Below are positions 38,846-41,572 of a stretch of 41,572 bases of DNA, one piece after another (the stretch's first letter is position 1; every line of letters begins with the position of its first letter). Origin of the DNA: a virus; IMG/VR virus record IMGVR_UViG_3300046718_000434, positions 1 through 41,572 of that record. The stretch is one strand, 5' to 3'. A model generated the notes under the pieces. It searched no databases. It had not been told where the DNA came from and worked only from the letters and a program-made list of their open reading frames with translations. A program made the translations under genes and the position numbers.

Positions 38846-39616
38846 TCACGCCTTCGCCTTCGCCTTCGGCCTTCGCGCCTTCACCGTCTTCTTCAGCTCC
38901 TCCACCAGGTTCGGAGGGTCGGTCGTGGGCCCATCCGATCTGGCTGCGATCAGATCGTTCTTACGCCGGCGGGACTCCGACTCCAGGTCCTCCGGGTCCA
39001 GATGTCCCATTAGGGCCAGGACCCGAGGCTTGAACTCCGCCAGCGCCGCCTTCGACGGTACCGGTGCCGTGAAATCAGGCTCGACGAGGTCCTCGTGCAG
39101 GTTCAAGGTCGCGAGCATCAGCACGCCGCCGTGAGGGTAGACCGCGATCGGATGCTCTTTCCCCCAGATGGTCGTTGACCCGATCCCGGCCGCTCTCATC
39201 GTGGTGAGCACCTGATACAGCACCCCGTACCTTCCAGGAACCACCTTGTCGGGAACAAGGTAATACTGGCTCGCGAGCATCGTCAGGTCGAGCTCCTCGT
39301 AGAGAACGAACTTCGTCACGTCGATGAACGGCGTCTTCTCCACGTCGAGCGCGTCGAGCTCAGGTCGCGTGAAGACGATGAACTCGTCTTTCGCGTACTC
39401 GTACCCGGAGACGAGGTCCTCCTGCTCGACGGTTTTCTCGCACTTCGAGCACGTTTTCGGTTCCTTGATCGTGCCTCCGCACCCTTCGTGCATGGTGCGG
39501 AACTTCTTGTCCTTCGAAGACACCGCTCCTGCGAGGCCCACTTGCACAACGTCCCGTTCCTCGGGGTTGAGTGCGGGGGAGCCGAATCGGAGCCCAGCTT
39601 TTCTGGACACGTGCAT
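38846..39616 (-). CDS. Ku-like DNA end-binding protein
   Basis: The 256-aa product matches bacterial Ku over residues about 23-180: KKFRTMHEGCGGTI (37-50), TCSKCEKTV (55-63), EDLVSGYEYAKDEFIVFTRPELDAL (from 66), then the core ASQYYLVPDK and GVLYQVLTTM and the VLMLATLNLHEDL region. Ku binds DNA ends and recruits ligase D for end joining. Phage Ku is known in mycobacteriophages Omega and Corndog, where it works with host LigD to close short cohesive ends. The extra Cys trio (46, 56, 59) may bind zinc. No ligase is visible here. A palindrome and AGAGAGGAG lie upstream. Confidence 0.88.
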   Translation of the reverse strand: MHVSRKAGLRFGSPALNPEERDVVQVGLAGAVSSKDKKFRTMHEGCGGTIKEPKTCSKCEKTVEQEDLVSGYEYAKDEFIVFTRPELDALDVEKTPFIDVTKFVLYEELDLTMLASQYYLVPDKVVPGRYGVLYQVLTTMRAAGIGSTTIWGKEHPIAVYPHGGVLMLATLNLHEDLVEPDFTAPVPSKAALAEFKPRVLALMGHLDPEDLESESRRRKNDLIAARSDGPTTDPPNLVEELKKTVKARRPKAKAKA

Positions 39617-39639
39617 TGTCGATCTCCTCTCTTTTAGAC

Positions 39640-39655
39640 GCGTAACTAGTTACGC
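39640..39655. repeat. GCGTAACTAGTTACGC palindrome (intergenic)
   Basis: A perfect copy ending 23 bases upstream of the Ku ATG; it contains the TAG stop of 39646..39870. Confidence 0.78.
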
Positions 39656-39870
39656 GGTGGTCTTGTCCGCTTCATCTGAGTGATGATCGCGGCGTACACA
39701 CGGATTGAGGTACGGATTGCATCTGACATACTCGATCCGAGTTCGTCCTGAATGATCTTCAGTTGTTCTTCGTCACCGGGCAGCAGATAGACGGACGTGG
39801 AAGTCCCCTTCGCGGTGATTCCTCTCCGCGCTCGCTGAGTTACCCGAGTTTCTTTTTGTGGTGCTCCCAT
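39646..39870 (-). CDS. Ribbon-helix-helix-like protein
   Basis: The 74-aa product has STSVYLLPGDEEQLKIIQDE (24-43) then SSMSDAIRTSIRVYAAIITQ (46-65), the strand-helix-helix of CopG/MetJ-like DNA-binding proteins, with a basic N-terminal arm. The ATG overlaps the upstream stop (TAATG). Likely a dimeric repressor or regulator; it is one candidate reader of the palindromes. Confidence 0.7.
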   Translation of the reverse strand: MGAPQKETRVTQRARRGITAKGTSTSVYLLPGDEEQLKIIQDELGSSMSDAIRTSIRVYAAIITQMKRTRPPRN

Positions 39871-40052
39871 TAGACGAGGACTGGGTCGCCGCGCTCGTCT
39901 TCATCAGTGAACGAGACCACCGACACCTGAGAGTCCTGAGCGCCCTCGAAAGGCCCGTTCACGAGCTCCTGCCACTCCCACCCGGTCGGATGGTCCGTGA
40001 GTTCGTCATCCCACGTGATGCGGAGACAGAGATCTGTTTCCCGTTTCGTCAT
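39870..40052 (-). CDS. Small acidic unknown protein
   Basis: The 60-aa product begins directly after the upstream stop codon (TAG then ATG). It is acidic (VVSFTDEDERGDPVLV end), with a CLRITWDDELTDHPTGWEW segment. No family is recognised. Confidence 0.6.
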   Translation of the reverse strand: MTKRETDLCLRITWDDELTDHPTGWEWQELVNGPFEGAQDSQVSVVSFTDEDERGDPVLV

Positions 40053-40256
40053 CTACGTCGCGTACCACGGACGTAGTTCCGCAGAGTACGCCTCCATCTC
40101 GAACCCATCCCCGAATCGAACTAGGAACGCCGGCCCTGTTTCGAGAGTGTTGTTGCTCTCCTCTCTCTCGACGATCTGACACACAGTCCCCTCCCGCGCG
40201 GGCTCGTCACTCGGGATCGGAGGTTCGAACATGAATCCTTCCACCACCTTACTCAT
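40053..40256 (-). CDS. Small acidic unknown protein
   Basis: I choose the second ATG at 40256 because GAGGAGG lies six bases before it and it overlaps the upstream stop (ATGA). The 67-aa product has a FLVRFGDGFEMEAYSAELRP beta-rich end. Function is unknown. Confidence 0.6.
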   Translation of the reverse strand: MSKVVEGFMFEPPIPSDEPAREGTVCQIVEREESNNTLETGPAFLVRFGDGFEMEAYSAELRPWYAT

Positions 40257-40501
40257 GACCATCCTCCTCGTTTGACTGGTTTACGAAATGTCTTCACGTG
40301 CGCGTCGATCGCTTCGCGTATCAGCTCTGCTCGTGTAATCCCACGTTTACTCGCTTCCGCTGTCAGAGCATCCCTCACTTCGTTCTTGATCGAGAGATGG
40401 ATGTACGTGTGAGTCTCGTGATACCTCCTGGCATTCTCCTCATGCGCTTTGCGAGCGTGCGCGGCGGCTCTGACCATCTGCTCACGGCGTTCGTCACTCA
40501 T
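40253..40501 (-). CDS. Ribbon-helix-helix-like protein with basic arm
   Basis: The 82-aa product follows GAAGGAGAG. Residues 1-28 are a charged helix; THTYIHLSIKNEVRDALTAE (30-49) and KRGITRAELIREAIDAHVKT (52-71) give a clear RHH/CopG strand and helices. It is the first gene of the whole leftward block, right after the promoter, leader and a palindrome. That is the position of an autoregulated early regulator (inference). Confidence 0.75.
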   Translation of the reverse strand: MSDERREQMVRAAAHARKAHEENARRYHETHTYIHLSIKNEVRDALTAEASKRGITRAELIREAIDAHVKTFRKPVKRGGWS

Positions 40502-40521
40502 CGCTCTCCTTCTTTAGCGTC

Positions 40522-40535
40522 CGTAACGAGTTACG
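40522..40535. repeat. CGTAACGAGTTACG palindrome (intergenic)
   Basis: The copy ends 20 bases upstream of the start at 40501 and forms the 3' border of the structured leader. Confidence 0.75.
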
Positions 40536-40613
40536 TGGGGCGGCTCTGTTTCCTAAGGGAAGGAGAAACAACCCTGTCGCGGGTTCTCCCCGCGCACCAT
40601 GCGCCGCCCCACG
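40534..40613 (-). promoter_or_regulatory. Structured mRNA leader
   Basis: The leader has perfect 11-base arms (GCCGCCCCACG and CGTGGGGCGGC, 58 bases apart) that enclose a CGCGGG/CCCGCG hairpin and a GTTTC/GAAAC hairpin. A 15-codon frame (ATG at 40600 to TAG at 40553, product MVRGENPRQGCFSFP) runs through the enclosed part. This resembles an attenuator or a protein-binding leader. Confidence 0.5.
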
Positions 40614-40642
40614 GCTTTGGATAGAAGCATTCGGCCCGCTAA

Positions 40643-40683
40643 CTACAGTATACCCCTCTTCGGGTAGATATAGCTAGGCGTAC
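40643..40683 (-). promoter_or_regulatory. Leftward promoter, copy 2
   Basis: On the - strand GTACGCCTAG is followed after 21 bases by TATACTGTAG, matching copy 1 at 24886..24926 in both boxes and spacing. TAGCTA and TATACT lie 18 bases apart. It would drive 40501 and the leftward genes beyond. Confidence 0.75.
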
Positions 40684-40711
40684 GTCAACCACAGACGCTA
40701 TCCTGCGGCCG

Positions 40712-41248
40712 ATGCGCCTCTACCAGCGTCCGTTCAGTGTTGGGGCCCAGTTCCGCGGGCCCGTACACGACGCTGAATCTTTCTGTCGAAAGCATCTCGA
40801 CGAGGCTTTTGCGCGCTGGGGGATGTTTCTTCGCCCCGAGTTCTACGATGACTCCCTGATGGAGCTCGTCGCTATCTTGTGGGGGCTTGAGTCAAGCTTC
40901 GACCCGGAAAGGACCGACAGATTTGACATCTACGCACGCTGGATCGTCTCAGCAAGAGCCGTCGACGTCGGACCAAGGCGAATACTCGGACGGAACGGAT
41001 CAAGAATCAACGACTACGTCTTCGACGACTTGGAAACCTCCGTCGGAGATCGACTGGTCGAAGATCTCGGAGAGAGGCAAAGCGATCAAGTTCAGAATAG
41101 TGGACGAGATGCTCGATGGCTACAACCTGACTACGATCGCAAACGAGCTAGGGCAGACGCCATCCTGGGTCTCGGATCGACTGGCGGAACTGCGTCGGGA
41201 GATCATGCTGACGCACGGAGACAATCACGTCTACCCCTTGTCGCGTGA
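40712..41248 (+). CDS. Sigma-like protein; 3' part probably out of frame
   Basis: Residues about 24-110 resemble the N-terminal half of sigma-like phage regulators: helices SFCRKHLDEAFARWGMFL, a DSLMELVAILWGLESSFDPE region (as in sigma region 2) and YARWIVSARAVDVGPRRI with GRNGSR. After about residue 115 (base 41055) the frame loses protein character. The sequence that looks like an HTH (TTIANELGQTPSWVSDRLAE) is in another frame. Either the gene really ends at 41248 in a long overlap, or a frameshift joins the two. No ribosome site is seen before the ATG. Confidence 0.6.
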   Translation: MRLYQRPFSVGAQFRGPVHDAESFCRKHLDEAFARWGMFLRPEFYDDSLMELVAILWGLESSFDPERTDRFDIYARWIVSARAVDVGPRRILGRNGSRINDYVFDDLETSVGDRLVEDLGERQSDQVQNSGRDARWLQPDYDRKRARADAILGLGSTGGTASGDHADARRQSRLPLVA

Positions 41249-41572
41249 CGAGATCGACTCCCTCAAAGACAGCGTCAAAGAGCATGGGATTCAGACGCCT
41301 GTACTGATCGGCGACCATTCGATCATCGACGGCCGGCATCGCTGCGTCGTCGCGCAAGAACTCGATATTGAGGTTCCAGCGATCTTCATCCAGGGGCTCA
41401 CGTTGGAGCAGGAGCATGAGATCGCTTTGGCGGTCAACACGGTCCGCCGGCAGATGTCCCAGAAGCAGAAGCACGAGATCGTCCGCCGCGAACTGCTCGC
41501 AAACTGGCAGAAAAGCGATCGCAGTCTCGCCACCTCTTGTGGTGTGTCAGCCCCGACGATCGGACGGATTCG
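41100..41572 (+). CDS. HTH plus ParB-domain protein, 3' partial
   Basis: The frame runs open to the window edge. An HTH comes first (MLDGYNLTTIANELGQ, then WVSDRLAELRREI). The ParB N-terminal domain follows: YPLSRDEIDSLKDSVKEHGI, QTPVLIGDHSIIDGRHRC (with the GRHR box) and LEQEHEIALAVNTVRRQM, and a second HTH-like RSLATSCGVSAPTIGRI is cut by the edge. I start at GTG 41100, but coding character (DWSKISERGKAIKF) continues upstream in the same frame to about 41040 without an ATG. ParB-type proteins bind DNA and CTP; here a regulator is possible. Confidence 0.75.
   Translation, partial: MDEMLDGYNLTTIANELGQTPSWVSDRLAELRREIMLTHGDNHVYPLSRDEIDSLKDSVKEHGIQTPVLIGDHSIIDGRHRCVVAQELDIEVPAIFIQGLTLEQEHEIALAVNTVRRQMSQKQKHEIVRRELLANWQKSDRSLATSCGVSAPTIGRI

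Overview
The window is about 41.6 kb of a GC-rich tailed double-stranded DNA phage with a siphovirus-like layout. Genes are packed tightly, with GTGA, ATGA and TGATG stop/start overlaps. The virion and lysis genes run on the + strand (1..20540) and a long block of small non-structural genes runs on the - strand (20717..40501). An actinobacterial host is likely but not proven. The pointers are the Ku homologue, the secreted Rpf/transglycosylase-like protein, the Tat substrate and the style of the connector, tail and frameshifted chaperone genes. No terminase, portal, protease, major capsid, integrase, polymerase, helicase or primase is visible, so the window is a partial genome and lifestyle cannot be judged.

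Left part, + strand (1..8462). A collagen-like fibre protein cut by the window edge and three further virion-surface candidates come first, then two zinc-binding microproteins. A sugar-modification cassette follows: a two-domain glycosyltransferase, a class I methyltransferase and a WbqC-like protein. The cassette sits directly upstream of the head-tail connector series (adaptor, head closure, HK97 gp10-like, tail terminator). Two - strand genes (8472..8929), one carrying a clear Tat signal, interrupt the tail module.

Tail and lysis (9017..20540). This holds the major tail protein, a tail-tube-like companion, the tail assembly chaperone pair with a canonical G GGA AAC slippery site, a 1215-aa tape measure protein, a minor tail protein, a collagen-repeat fibre, a propeller/kelch/FN3 protein, three small membrane proteins and an NlpC/P60-type endolysin. 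Back-to-back hairpin terminators separate this from the convergent - strand block.

Right part, - strand (20717..40501). Recognisable genes are a secreted transglycosylase-like protein, a ParB-fold protein, a LuxR-type HTH protein, three ribbon-helix-helix candidates, RusA, a beta-type DNA methyltransferase, an HNH nuclease, a RecB/Cas4-like PD-(D/E)XK nuclease, an SSB-like protein, a SLOG/YpsA-like protein next to a NADAR protein, tRNA-Lys(UUU) and a Ku homologue. Many zinc-ribbon microproteins and unknowns fill the gaps. At the far right, divergent + strand genes encode a sigma-like protein and a partial HTH-ParB protein whose reading frames collide.

The most striking unexplained signal is a palindrome, consensus GCGTAACTAGTTACGC with core GTAACNNGTTAC, present about 17 times. 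In the - strand block it usually lies 9-27 bases upstream of a start codon, and it often supplies the stop codon of the neighbouring gene. Two near-identical promoters (24886..24926 and 40643..40683) each drive a structured leader that ends in one of these palindromes. Together they look like a phage-wide regulatory network that I do not recognise.
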